Both the position numbers and the translations under genes were made by a program. A stretch of 64,000 nt of DNA from Gordionus sp. m RMFG-2023 (lineage: Eukaryota; Nematomorpha; Gordioida; Chordodea; Parachordodidae): the NCBI RefSeq assembly GCF_954871325.1, contig NC_088775.1, positions 16,717,561 to 16,781,560 of the forward strand, in the 5' to 3' direction. How positions within the stretch are numbered: the first letter of the stretch is position 1; every line of letters starts with the position of its first letter. Positions 1 to 11,218 of the stretch are shown here, piece after piece. Below the pieces are notes generated by a model. It had not been told where the DNA came from. It ran no database searches and saw nothing but the letters and a program-made list of their open reading frames with translations.

Positions 1-240
1 GTCTAAAATACACATCCTCGGTAAATATACATTATTTTTAAAAAATGAATCCAGAATCATGTTTAGCTTATCAAGGAAATTCAGAAAATGGAAGTATTTA
101 TCAAAAAAAAATTTTTTTTGACTAAAATACGTGCCCTTGATAAAATATTCATTATTTTTAAAAAGAATGCAGAATCATGTTTAGTTTTTCAAGGAGATTC
201 AGAAAATGGTAGTATTCATTCTTTTTTTAAAAAAAATTTT
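1..240. repeat. Tandem repeat, about 120-bp unit, two copies
   Basis: Two adjacent copies of a unit of about 120 bp share the landmarks CTAAAATAC, TACATTATTTTTAAAAA, GCAGAATCATGTTTAG and TTCAGAAAATGG. A third, shortened copy lies at 1031-1110. The sequence between the second and third copies holds the LINE tails at about 350-1016, so those insertions probably split an older array. No protein is proposed for this AT-rich stretch. Confidence 0.75.
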
Positions 241-349
241 TATTTATTTTTTATATCTTTATTATTTATTCATAATCATTAAATTACAGAGGATTAAAAA
301 ATATATATTAAAATGGATATATTAAAAATTAAATATAAAAAAATAAATA

Positions 350-1016
350 TATAATATATATATAATCTATGAAGACATTAAAAAGGACTATAAAAAAAAT
401 ATATATATTTAAAAAAAAGAGTGGTATATATCATCCAAGAGAAGAGTGAATACTTAAAAAATTAGACTGGCAAATTTCCAGGGAAATTAGCTGGCGAAGG
501 TAAAATCCTTCATTGGGGTCCCCTGAGATCTGTCTCATTTTTTTCCTATGATTTTAATGAAATTGAGGGCCTCGTTTTCAAGCATGCCTAGGGTTTTGGT
601 AACGATAGGAATGAACATAGTGTTGGCGAGGCCAGCGTATTTTTTTTTAAGGATTTCTGCCTTTTCGATAACAGAAAATGAGAGGTTAGACTTGGCTGCA
701 AAATCGACGCAAGTGTAATCCCATGATAGCGGAAGACCATTAGACCAGGGTATGAGAGAAATACCATCCGGGCATATGGCGTATTTGTTTGAAAGACCCA
801 CTGGTTCGAGGGTAGATGGGATATTAACTTTTTTGAGGGCGGCTCAATGAAGGATTTTACCTTCGCCAGCAGATTTCCCTGTAAATTTGCCGGTCTAATT
901 TTTTAAGTATTCACTCTTCTCTTGGATGTTATATACCCCCCCCCCCTTTTTTAAATATATATATTTTTTTATAGTCCTTTTTAATGTCTTCATAGATTAT
1001 TTATATATTTTAATTA
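350..1016 (-). mobile_element. Non-LTR (LINE) 3' tail with an inverted partial copy beside it
   Basis: On the minus strand, 845 to about 430 reads as the C-terminal part of a LINE protein. It has IPSTLEPVGL, then PDGISLIPW, LSWDYTC, a KKKYAGL segment and finally GDPNEGFYLRQ. The same domain follows the reverse transcriptase of the LINE at 31.8-34.7 kb. It resembles the CCHC plus restriction-like endonuclease tail of R2-type LINEs, but the clade is not certain. The stretch 843-1010 is an inverted copy of 365-514, roughly 150 bp and about nine tenths identical by eye. It covers the coding end, the AT tail and, in one arm only, a run of 13 C. The result is a large hairpin-forming inverted repeat. 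Both pieces are truncated and not functional. Confidence 0.7.
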
Positions 1017-1030
1017 TTGGAAAAAAAAAA

Positions 1031-1110
1031 TTTTTTTGACTAAAATACGTGCCCTCGGTAAATATACATTATATATGCAGAATCATGTTTAGCTTATCAA
1101 TAAGATCTAG
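1031..1110. repeat. Third copy of the 120-bp repeat unit
   Basis: The unit restarts with GACTAAAATACGTGCCCTC and ends in CATGTTTAGCTTATCAA. It matches the units at 1-240 and is interrupted from them by the LINE tails. Confidence 0.7.
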
Positions 1111-2087
1111 TCATTTTAATTAATTTTTTACAATTATGCTATACATCATCTGAAAACCCTTACTATATATTTATTAAGTTTTTAAAAAAGGGAATCCCCA
1201 ACTTAATTCATTTTTCATTTTGCACATACAAGTCGTGAAGGTTAGGAGACATCTATTAGCGAAATTATAATTATATAAGAAAAATAAGAGCCTGATTTTG
1301 TTTGTAGAATATATTTTTTCTATATTTAAATATATTTGGTACGACTAATGTAAAAAATTGAGGCATGTTCAGGCTTGAAAAATTTGGCCCTATGCAGATT
1401 GATATACTTTAAAAGCTTGTATTATTTGAAATTATTTATTTTATTATTTAAAAAAAAAAATTAAAAATAAATTTTCATTATTAAGAATAATTTATCAACT
1501 AATCAGCGATTACAAGATGATTTAGAAAATGTTATATAATCTCTTAATTTACACAATTCATTTTCTTATGATATAAACAAGGTATAAAAATTATACTCTA
1601 ATAATAAAGTAATATAAATTAATAGTTTAAAATCTTATTAATTATTTAAAATAAAATATAATTAAAATATATAATTTGATAATATTCAATCTGGCATTTA
1701 TTGTTTTTAAATACTATATAAAACATTATAAATTTTTTCTCATTCTAAATTATAAACTATTTAATTACTTTTTTATCTAGATATAAAAGTCAAATATAAA
1801 ATAAAATTTTAATAAAACAGATAAATAAATTAATAACGTTCAGTGTTATAATATCATTACCCGATAAGATGAATAAATGTTTTTTTCCCAAACTATTTAT
1901 ATAAATATGTCTAACAAATGACATATTTTATCAATTTTTATAAAGAATTTATTATAATACTTTTAAATATATCAGTATTAAATAATAATAAAAATCGTAA
2001 TTAAAGGTTTTATCGATCAATCATTTATGAAGTAAAATAATTTTTATATATTAATATTTTAATAATACATAACTATGTTCAGTGTTT
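1111..2087. other. AT-rich DNA without a visible gene
   Basis: I see no exon with conserved coding content, no RNA gene and no clear repeat boundary in this stretch. It could hold intronic sequence of cyclin K, whose 5' exons were not found in the window. Confidence 0.5.
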
Positions 2088-2478
2088 CCAAAAATCTTTA
2101 GTTCAATATTATAAATAATGTGCCTAGTTTCTAGGGGATATTTGGGAACATATCATTTATAACCTGATGAATACTCAGCTTTTCAAATAAAGATATCAAA
2201 CAAGGAAGGCATTTCTTTTTAAAAAATTATTTATATTAAATAAGTTTTCAAAAGGATGCCATTATACATTATCATTGCAGGAAAGTTGGTTACAAGGCTA
2301 AATACAAATTCTATGTAATATATATAACCTTTTCTGCAGGAACAATAGAATGAAATGGGTATTTCGAAAAGTTGAGAACTCACCAGGTTATAGAGGATAT
2401 ATTTGCCAAAAATCTTCTAGGAACAAGGCTAAATATTTATGAAAAGCTTTGAATCTTAGATTTTTGGACATCTAGATA
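2088..2478. mobile_element. MITE with terminal inverted repeats of about 110 bp
   Basis: The left end (CCAAAAATCT ... ATAACCTGATGA ... AGCTTTTCAAAT) is mirrored at the right end (ATTTCGAAAAGTTGAG ... CACCAGGTTAT ... AGATTTTTGG). The two arms pair over about 110 bp with scattered mismatches around a short AT-rich centre. There is no transposase inside, so it is a non-autonomous element. No convincing target duplication was found. Confidence 0.65.
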
Positions 2479-3179
2479 TGCATTACTATATTATTAATAT
2501 ATAAAAATTATTTTACTTCATAAATATTTCAAAAAGGGTAAAAATAGTTATTATTATATCTGCCAATTTATTATTATTTGGAGGAACCTAAATTTGTAAT
2601 TGAAAAAATATATAACAATTTTTAGACATAAAAATTGCTTAATTAGTTTGTCCTAATCCCGGAAAAAATTCTTTCTGATTATAATTTTAAGAACTTTCCC
2701 TACTTTTAAGGGCTCTAGTTTGTTTCCCATTGAATTTAATGCTAATTTTTGCAATTATTTCCACTAATTTATCTTAATCTAATATCTGGTTCAAATTTTT
2801 AGATTAATTTTCTTTTGAAACAAATTTTATATTAGGTACACATAGAGGTTTTTCCTTGCAAATAAAAATGCCAATTAAAATTTTCCTTCAAATTTAGAGA
2901 ATTTTATAAAGAAAATTACATATAAAAGTTAATATTTTTGTTTTAAATAATATTATAAATATGGTAAAAATTTAATGGCATTTAAAATGATAACAATTAA
3001 GGCACATGGTTCAGGCATTTCTTTGTAGTTGAGTGATGATATAGCTAATTATTAACATTTTTATAAAGTTACAATTACCATCATATTATAGAGATGAAGG
3101 CATATAAATAAAATAAATATGATCCTATTTTATAAAGGTTCCTTTTTTTATAGTAACCAAATTAGAGGTTACATTATTT

Positions 3180-3560
3180 GGAAATTTTGCCTAACCCGCT
3201 CGCCCATTTATAATTTTTTTTTAAAATTTATTCGCCCATTTATCTATAAATTTTGTTTAACCCGCCTGCCCGTTTAATGTTTAAAAATTATCTTAAGGCT
3301 GGTTTGGCTCTTTATTCATATATTTTCATATATTTTTAATTAGACATATATGCAATGTTATTAAATAAAACTTTTATTTTTAATAAATTGAAGTCTATTC
3401 TGCTCATTTCACCTGAAAAATATTAAAAATTCACCCGCCCACCCATTATAAAATTTTTTTAACCCGCCCACCACTCTCCCAATATTAAAAATATTTTATA
3501 AAACCTGACCACGCCTTCCGAAGTATGGGTAGGCGGGCGGGCTAAAAAATTGCCCAATGC
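3180..3560. repeat. GC-rich hAT-type MITE remnant
   Basis: Runs of CCCGCCCGCCC-type sequence are spaced by AT-rich filler. The right end reads CCCAATGCAGACCACTA, the reverse complement of the TAGWGRTCTGCA terminus seen at 10784 and 53406. No left end with a matching 8-bp duplication was found, so this copy looks truncated or eroded. Confidence 0.5.
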
Positions 3561-3929
3561 AGACCACTAAGCCAAGCATTTAGATTGTATATTTTTCTAA
3601 CAACTAATGATATATGATTAAAAATTTTATACCATACAATAAAAACATCATTTTCATATTATTGATAGATTTTTTTAAAACTTTCTTCTTTCTTTTTCTT
3701 TTATTGGCGATTTTCCAGGTTTACACTTTTATGAACTATTTACATTACCTAAATTATAATTTTTAGCTCTTTGAAAAATTTTTTGTTTATATTTTTATAA
3801 TTATTAGTTTTTGTTTTCAAATAGAATATACATTTTATTATGTCTCATGTCATGCATCATTTTTGCATATAAGTGATAGATAAATAATAATTGTAAATTT
3901 TTTTTTATTAGAAATTATTTTACTGTAGA

Positions 3930-4115
3930 AATTGCTCTAACACGATATTTTAATCTTAATTATTACACAAGCCTAGAGATTTTGCTCATACACGGCAGGT
4001 TTCAGAAAGGTTTTACATCTATTAACGAATTTTGAGACTTGTATAATATAATTTTGGCTAAAATCTTAATTTTAAATGAGCTAAATCAAACCTTTCGACA
4101 ACACTAATGTTGTGT
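3930..4115. repeat. Palindromic MITE family, copy E
   Basis: It shares the centre GAGATTTTGC..CA....GGCAG.TTTCAGAAAGGTTTT and the flank TTTTGGCTAAAATCTTAA with the copies at 13231, 30215, 40880 and 56575. The left arm is degenerate. Confidence 0.5.
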
Positions 4116-4607
4116 ATATTTTATAATCATTTTATCATTATTAAAATAAAATATTTATTTTGCTGATACTAAGATAAATTCAGAGGCATTTTTTGAATAT
4201 TAATTCTATTATAAATTTTATTAAAATAATCTAACATTGTTAACATAAAAATATCGAATTATCATAAATGGGCTAATATTAAATATTGATAAGGTTAATA
4301 TTTATTAGTCAATTCAATTTTGCTAATTTAATTTTTTAATTATTTATTCATAAATTTAACAGGAAAGATATAATGTAATAAAATGAACCCATGTTCCATT
4401 AATTATTTAGCCAGGTATTCCTTTCCTCTAAAAAATTTTTTATTAACCACTACAAAAATATTTAAAATTAAGGACAAATAGGCTAACTAAGAAAATGGTA
4501 TTAATATAAATTTAATGAATCTAGTAAATTAAACATAAATAATAATTCAAATATTTAATATATATTTAATCATTAGAAACCTATATTCAATATTTTTTTA
4601 CCTCTAG

Positions 4608-7600
4608 GATGAATTAATGACTTTAGAAAGAATACTGCTACAAACTATACGTTTTGATTTCAACGTTCCACATCCTTATACCTATCTTTTAAAATACATA
4701 AAAACACTAAAAGGTGAATTTAATTAGTTTAAATATAATATGTATATAAAATATACTCCTGATATCTTATTCAGTTAAATCTTTATTATAACATTATATA
4801 CATTTGCAATTTATTTTATTGATTCAAACAAAATTTTGTATATAAAGCTTTAAAGCCTGATATGAAAGAGGAAGAACACAACAAACTACAAAAAATTGTT
4901 CAAATGACCTGGACATTCATAAACGATAGCCTAAGCACAACCCTTTGTTTGCAGTGGGAACCGGAAATAATCGCCATTGCCTTGGTCCACTTAGCCGCTA
5001 AGCTTATAAAAGTAGATCTTAACCAATGGTTTGGATTCAATAAAGGCTTCCCTTCCTTCAATCAAGATAATTGGTGGGCGAAATTTGTTGTCGGGTTGGA
5101 ACCTGAATTGTTGGAGGGTATATATGACTGCTTAATATTTTCTTTACATTTACTTATTTCGCATAGCATATCATACTCAATGACTGAGTATCTCTGGGAT
5201 TTTAATTGAATTTAATATATTTATAGGTTAGTGAGATATGGGTATGGGTTAATTAAAGGTTTGAGAGAAATAAATTAGGGTTAAGAACAAGATGCCAGAT
5301 CTCCCGCTTTTGAAGTAATTCCCAATTTTTTACTTTAGTTTCGCCAAAACACGCCATCTATTGATTTACGCCTTTTCCATGTTTTTACGCTTTCTATCGA
5401 TTTTTTTATTTTATAAAATAATTAAAGATGGTTTGACCAAAAACTTACGCTATCATTTTTTATTTTATTTCAATCATACATTTAAAAAGACATTTTATAT
5501 TTTTTTTTCTATATTTTGAAAAAGGAAAAAACAAAAAATTCCAAGAAAATAAAATTATCTTTTATCGATCTTCAAAACTTTCCAATTTAAAATATACTAA
5601 TACTATTTAATATCTTTTCATTTTAAAATTGTTATGATAAATCATATAATAATTACTTCGTCTAATTCTGATGATGAAATTGATATTTACGTAAATGTGA
5701 AGTAAGTATTTTATATAATTTTTAGAACTATTTATATAAAGCGATATTTTAGAAGTAAGCAATTTTTTATTTAAAATTTTAACAGTAATAATAATTTTTA
5801 ATTAATTAAATAAAATTTTTTCATGATATTTCATTCCTTTTTCAATTTTATTTCATTAATTTAAATTATATAAAAATTACAATTTAAAGACAAGTTTAGC
5901 ATCCCCAAAAAATGTAAATTGCAATATCAAATTAACTGGAATTCCAATTTCATAGGTCAGAGAAGATAAAGAATGTAACTTAAATGCAATATGTATAATA
6001 TGCAATACAAAATCTAATGTCAGCCATATAGGAGTCCATGATGTAAAAAAAACATTAAACAATGGAAATTCCAATTTAAAATATATCATAGAAGATAAAG
6101 AATGTAACTTAAATGCAATGTGTATAATATGCAATTCAAAATCTAATGTCAGCCATATAAGAGTTCATGATGTAAAAAAAAACATTAAACAATGGAAATT
6201 CCAATTTAAAATATATCATTAAATAATATCCAACCATACCTTAAAATAATAATTTATGTGATGTTATTACAGCAATAGCCAAAACGACAATCATCTATCA
6301 CACGATAAACATTCTCTTAAGTTATTTTTCATTATCAACCGATTGTGCTACAAACTTATTGCCTACACTCTTTTCTGATTGAAAAATAGCCAAAAGCATA
6401 AAATGTAGAAGAATAGAATCATAGATCCTGGAAACTAAGTAACACATCTTATAGGATTTGAAGGAAAACCATCCATTTCATCTATTAACTGATGCATCAA
6501 ATAATGGAAATACTAAAACATTCTCAATAATTCTGCGCTATTAGAATAAAGAAAAAAGTGTTTCAAGTAAACCTTTAAAAAACATTTCATCTGACTCGGA
6601 AAAATCGACGGATATTGCGTATATGCTTATGCTGAGCCTTGAAAATTGCGACCTTTTACTATCAAATGTAACAACTTTTTGTGCCGATAACGCAAGTGTA
6701 AAAAAAGGCAAAGTGTAATGACGGAATTATTAGTTTTGAATGGGAATATCCCCATTGGTTGCCTGTGTCATACAATTCACAATGCAGGAAGAAAGGAGCA
6801 TGCTTCAATAGACAGAAATAATTGCTATGAAATCTTATTTAGAATTCAGCAGATCCACAAACAGGGTATCTGTTTTAAAAAAAATTATGGATTCTCAGGA
6901 TATTTAGTTATTAATATAGGAACGACCTTAAACAACGAAACGTGGTTAAAAATTTGATTGCAGTGGAGATATTTTTATTAATAAATAAATTAGTTACATC
7001 TTTAAAAGCCCATGTTAGTTATCAATAACTTTTATGGCTCGGTGACAAAATCTTATAAAATGTGATGATAATGATAAAATCGCATTATTTCCAAATGAAG
7101 TTATTCATTAAAAAATCATTTCGTATTTAGAAAAAAAATATGTATTTACAAATATTAAATAGGGAATTCTGATAATAAATTCATAATCGAGGATGTTAGA
7201 TTAATAATAATAATTTTAATATAAAAGATATCGAATTAGATGAATTATTTCAGGAACTCGTTGCTATAAATGCTTTTATAGAAAATAATAATTATATATC
7301 AAATTTGGCCCATCAAAACAAATGGGTACTTTTTTAAAAGATCATTGCGTTAAATCTGCAATATATTCTAGTAACCACATTCAAACGCTGATTCAGAGCG
7401 TATATTTAGTTTAATGAAAACTTGAGGAATTAATGATCAAACATAATTTTAATCATGTTTTTTTAAGGAATATGTAACCAAAAATAGAAATAACATATTC
7501 TGAAAAATATGAATAAAAGTATATATTAATTTTTTTAAATAATATCTAACAATCTTCCTTTATTTTAGTGTTACATTTAGATATATTCATTTAAATAAAG

Positions 7601-10600
7601 AAATAATCACCTGAAAAATAATTAATCTTATTTGTTAAAAAATTTTTTTTGAATTATGGTTAAATTCTCCCGCTTTTTGTTTGAATGAATCTGGAAACCC
7701 TGGTTAAGAATATATTATAAATGGTTTTTAATAAAAATAAATCATTTTAACCTGTCACATCTGATAGGTCATGCATTTATAAATAGACGAATTTTATATA
7801 AATAAGCTGTTGTAACAACTAACAATTTTTTTGAGTTGGACCATAATTTTGATATACATTCACGGTCGCCAGGTCTCACCCCATCAGCAGGAGACTTCCG
7901 AAAATTTTTAGTTTACACGCAGACATCTCACTCCTGCAAAACTACCGCAATTGGAAATTTACCGCAATTTTTATAAATTTCTCCTCTACATTTTTTTTAG
8001 CATTTTAACGTTTTTAATATATAAATAATTTTGAGAAACAGTAATTGATTATTTTTATACTTTTAAAATAAATTTTAAATATTTATTCAAAAAACATGTT
8101 TAGTTTGTATTTCTTTCTATCCTTACCTTAATCATATATTTTATTTTTATCCAATAATAAATCAACATTCATATTTTATCATTTTCATGTGTGTTTGTGT
8201 ATAACATTATAGGGCTAGGCGCTTAATTATTATGTATCACTTTTAAATACATAATAAGGTAATTACTTATTTCAATAATTATTTTATTTATTATAGTTCA
8301 ATCACATTATTATTATAATCGGTATAGGGAAGTGTATCTACATCTATTGCAATACAAAAATATCTGCAAAAATAAGAAATAATAGATGCAACTACAGGCC
8401 GAAATGGTATACACTTATGTATTACAACATTCACAGAGCTACTTATCATCACAATGCGGGTTGAATCTTTCCCCATAATATTTAACGACTCATAAGTGAA
8501 AACTTTACTTGTGGTAGAATCAAAATGAGCAAGGCTATCACTAATGTTTTAGGACCTGAATCCAGGAAGTCAGTTCTTGACAATTTGAAAGATGGACATC
8601 CATATGAAATTCTAACAGATGCATCTAATAAGGGAAATATTACATATACCTTGATCCTCCGCTATTTCAACAAAAATAAGGGCGTTTCAATAAAACTATT
8701 AATTTTTTTCCTCAGATAGTGAAAAATCCATAGATATAGCTAACCATATAAATGAGTTGCATGTCAGCTTTATGCGCTGATAATGCCTCAGTGAATTTTG
8801 GCAAAAACCGGAGTGTATTTACAGAATTAAGGTAGCACAATGTTGACTTAATACCAATTGGCTGTATATGCCATATATTACATAATTCTTGCAAGAAGGT
8901 AATATGGATGTCGAAATAATTGTAATGAAATATTTAAATGAATTTAGTTTATCAACTAAAATAGCTAATGAATTGAAAGAGTTGATGGCATGGTTCGACT
9001 TGGAATGGTGTGAGTTGTTGCGACTCCCTATCACGTTATCATCCCACCTTCGATAGAATTTTAAAATTTTACGAACCTTTAATAAAATATTTCTTAAATA
9101 AAGATTATAAAAGCTGTCTTAATATTTTGAAAAATTTTTTCGAGAAGGAAATGGCACAGGCATATTTAGGAATGATTTCACATGTAGGAAATTTACTACA
9201 TGTTAATAGCAGTTGCAATCTTAAGAATCTTCACAAAATTATGCTGCAGCTGTGTTCATCTTTACAATTAAAAATTGACAATAATTTTATGCCGCTATTG
9301 CTGAAAATATATCAAAATGTTCAAATATTACTCTAATTGATGTATTTTTAAATGAAGCAAATATTTTTATTAAGACAATTTTAGAATATTTGCAATCAAA
9401 ATTTGATTTCAATAACTCGATTTACAAATGTATAGATATTAGACCTTATAACAGAAACCACCAATCGATGGTTTTTGTAATTTAATAAATATATTAAAAA
9501 TACCGATAGACATTGATGTCTTGTTTGAGAAGATTAAAATTATTTTTTATATATAAAATAATGTAACTCCACTACAAAGAAATTATTTTGAAAAATATTA
9601 CCTATTTTGAAATTATAAAACGCTACCAACTTTGTTAATATTTATATCGGCCCGCAAGATTTTTTTTAGCAATATTTATATTTCTACCGCAATTCTTCAA
9701 TTTGAAAATTCTGTTTACATTTAAATGAATGTGGTCTAGGTTAGGTATTTATTATATATCACGGTAAAAACTAGTGATGTTAAAAGTTACTTTTGAAACA
9801 TAACTAGTTACAGTTACTAGTTACATTGGCAAAAACATAACTAGTTACAGTTACTAGTTACATTTTTACAAAAGTAACTAGTTATTAGTTACAGTTATTT
9901 TCAAAAGTAATTAGTTACTTACTTTATACATCATTCATATGCGCATTATTTATTTATTGAATGCATTTATTTAATATAAAAAAAATTAAGATAAACAAAG
10001 TATAATCAGTTATTTAAAATAATATACAATTTATTTATATAAAAAAATATCGCAAAATTGAATATTTACATCGAATATAAAAATATATATTTGCATTGAA
10101 AAAAAAACATTTATTTTTCATAAAAATTAGAATCTAATAAATGTTTATTTGCTTTTAACAACAAATTAATTTCAAAGTTATTATCTAGGAGACGTGCTCG
10201 TTTATCTCCAAAAATGCGCTTACCTAGACTGAACAAGCGCTCTACGGGAGCACTTGATGTTAGAACAACATTATATTTAATAAAGAGTAATTTTAACTTT
10301 GGAAAATCGTTATATAAAGAAAAAGTGTTGTTATTAGATTTGATAAAGTTTTCTATAAGTTCATTATCCAGAATATTTTGGCGCTTTAGGTCAAAAAATC
10401 CAACTACATAAAGTGATGTTGGTTTTGAGCATGATTCATTCGTCTGGGATTCACTTTGAGGTATTAAGGTAAATTTGAACGGGAAATTATAACAATCAGA
10501 CATTTTCACAAAATTTTAAATTAATAAATTTAATTTAAAATTAATTTATCACAACATATTAAAAATAAAATTAATTATTTGAATATATCTTTAAAAGTAA

Positions 10601-11218
10601 CTAGTTACTTTTGGCAGTTATATTTCAAAAATTATAACTAGTTACAGTTATTAGTTTCAATTTTACCTTAACATCACTAGTAAAAACATATGCTTAAAAA
10701 TCATTTTAACAAAATTTTTAAACACTTGAAAATTAATTTTTACAAATAGAATATTTTTTGCGCTAAATTAATGTAGAGGTCTGCAATGGACGGGTTTTAG
10801 CCAACAAACCGGCTTATTCGTTTTAAAAAATTTTTTAACCCTTCGACCCCCACCCAGGGTTATTTCCAATAATATTATATTTAAGATGAATTGTGATATT
10901 GAAAAATTTGCAGTAAATACTGGTATATTAAATTTTCTAAAAGGATTTTAAAAGTAGTAATAAATTATTTTATTTTTTAAAACTACGTTTGAATTTTTTT
11001 TTCATTTTTCTGAAAATTTTTTATTTCTACCGGTGACAAATATACATATTAATAGATATAATTGTATAAAATAATTTTTTGATATTTGTTTACTTCTTGC
11101 AAATTTACTAACAGATATATGCCATCAAGTATTAGATCTTTATTCTTCGAGATCCTCAAAAACTTCCTTTACAAAGTCAGAATTAATAGAAATTGAGCAA
11201 TTGAGGAGAAAAGAATGA
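4608..11218 (+). CDS. CCNK: Cyclin K, 3' half (three exons)
   Basis: Cyclin K partners CDK12 and CDK13, the nuclear kinases that phosphorylate RNA polymerase II during elongation. Three exons join in phase: 4608-4713, 4848-5117 and 11115-11218, giving 159 residues and a TGA stop. Exon 1 reads [18 protein letters not shown], exon 2 [20 protein letters not shown] and NWWAKFV, and exon 3 [11 protein letters not shown]. These follow the end of the first and all of the second cyclin box of animal cyclin K, from memory of the family. Introns are 134 bp and 5997 bp; the second (5118-11114) carries three hAT transposons. Reading on past 5117 instead of splicing meets a stop at 5207-5209. The protein ends 20 or so residues after the cyclin fold, without the long proline-rich tail of the vertebrate form. 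The first cyclin box and start codon were not found; they may lie in small exons upstream or outside the window. Confidence 0.9.
5288..7702 (+). mobile_element. hAT transposon 1 (in cyclin K intron)
   Basis: The element is bounded by an exact 8-bp target duplication, GTTAAGAA, at 5280-5287 and 7703-7710. The ends read CAAGATGCCAGATC and, on the other strand, CAGGGTTTCCAGATT, a terminus of hAT type. A decayed transposase lies on +. It has an acidic start near 5650, a BED-like zinc-finger segment duplicated in tandem at 5937-6194 (unit about 129 bp), [14 protein letters not shown] near 6490, [12 protein letters not shown] near 6680, [14 protein letters not shown] near 6745, and the hAT C-terminal dimerisation motif [15 protein letters not shown] near 7378. 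Frame changes and stops show it is inactive. Orientation matches the cyclin K gene. A second copy of the same transposase family sits in transposon 2. Confidence 0.9.
5937..6222 (+). repeat. Tandem duplication of a BED-finger segment inside hAT transposon 1
   Basis: A 129-bp unit (43 codons, so frame-preserving) occurs twice, with the start of a third. Each unit encodes a Cys-x2-Cys pair followed by a His in a segment of the form [16 protein letters not shown], as expected of a BED-type DNA-binding finger. The two units differ at only a few positions, so the duplication is younger than the general decay of the element. Confidence 0.7.
7861..9713 (+). mobile_element. hAT transposon 2 (in cyclin K intron)
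   Basis: The left end CACGGTCGCCAGGTCTC resembles the terminus of transposon 1. The flanking 8-mers TATACATT (7853-7860) and TTTACATT (9714-9721) match at 7 of 8 positions, so the right boundary is likely but not certain. The transposase on + is broken into several frames. It has [14 protein letters not shown] near 8600 (the same motif as in transposon 1), NRSVFTELR near 8808, a helical stretch [20 protein letters not shown] near 9080 and further leucine-rich helix to 9336. The C-terminal dimerisation motif is not clear. It is inactive. Confidence 0.75.
9772..10679 (-). mobile_element. hAT transposon 3, internally deleted (in cyclin K intron)
   Basis: An exact 8-bp target duplication GTAAAAAC flanks the element (9764-9771 and 10680-10687). 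Both ends begin TAGTGATGTTAA when read inward. Inside each end there are clusters of the motif AACTAGTTAC / GTAACTAGTT, the kind of subterminal repeats that hAT transposases bind. At 908 bp it keeps only the last part of a transposase on the minus strand (10111-10509), so it is a deletion derivative needing a transposase from elsewhere. Confidence 0.92.
10111..10509 (-). pseudogene. hAT transposase C-terminal fragment
   Basis: The frame of 132 codons contains [20 protein letters not shown] followed by [20 protein letters not shown]. This is the hAT dimerisation domain with its conserved SSA.VERLFS core. A full hAT transposase is about 600 or more residues, so this is the end of one. The sequence upstream within the element has no matching N-terminal part. 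Transposon 4 at 57 kb carries a different transposase subfamily, so it is not the obvious source. Confidence 0.85.
10784..10870. repeat. hAT-type MITE end fragment
   Basis: It starts TAGAGGTCTGCAATGGACGGG, a terminus shared with the elements at 3180-3560 and 53406-53801, then has pyrimidine-rich CCCTTCGACCCCCACCC. The other end was not found. Confidence 0.4.

Noticed and set aside
5118-5209. Continuation of cyclin K exon 2 to a stop at 5209
   Set aside because: The read-through residues diverge from the family, whereas splicing from 5117 to 11115 gives [11 protein letters not shown] exactly in phase. The read-through is kept only as a possible intron-retention product.
10214-10411. Plus-strand frame opposite the hAT transposase tail
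   Set aside because: It is the antisense shadow of the clearly recognisable minus-strand [10 protein letters not shown] domain.
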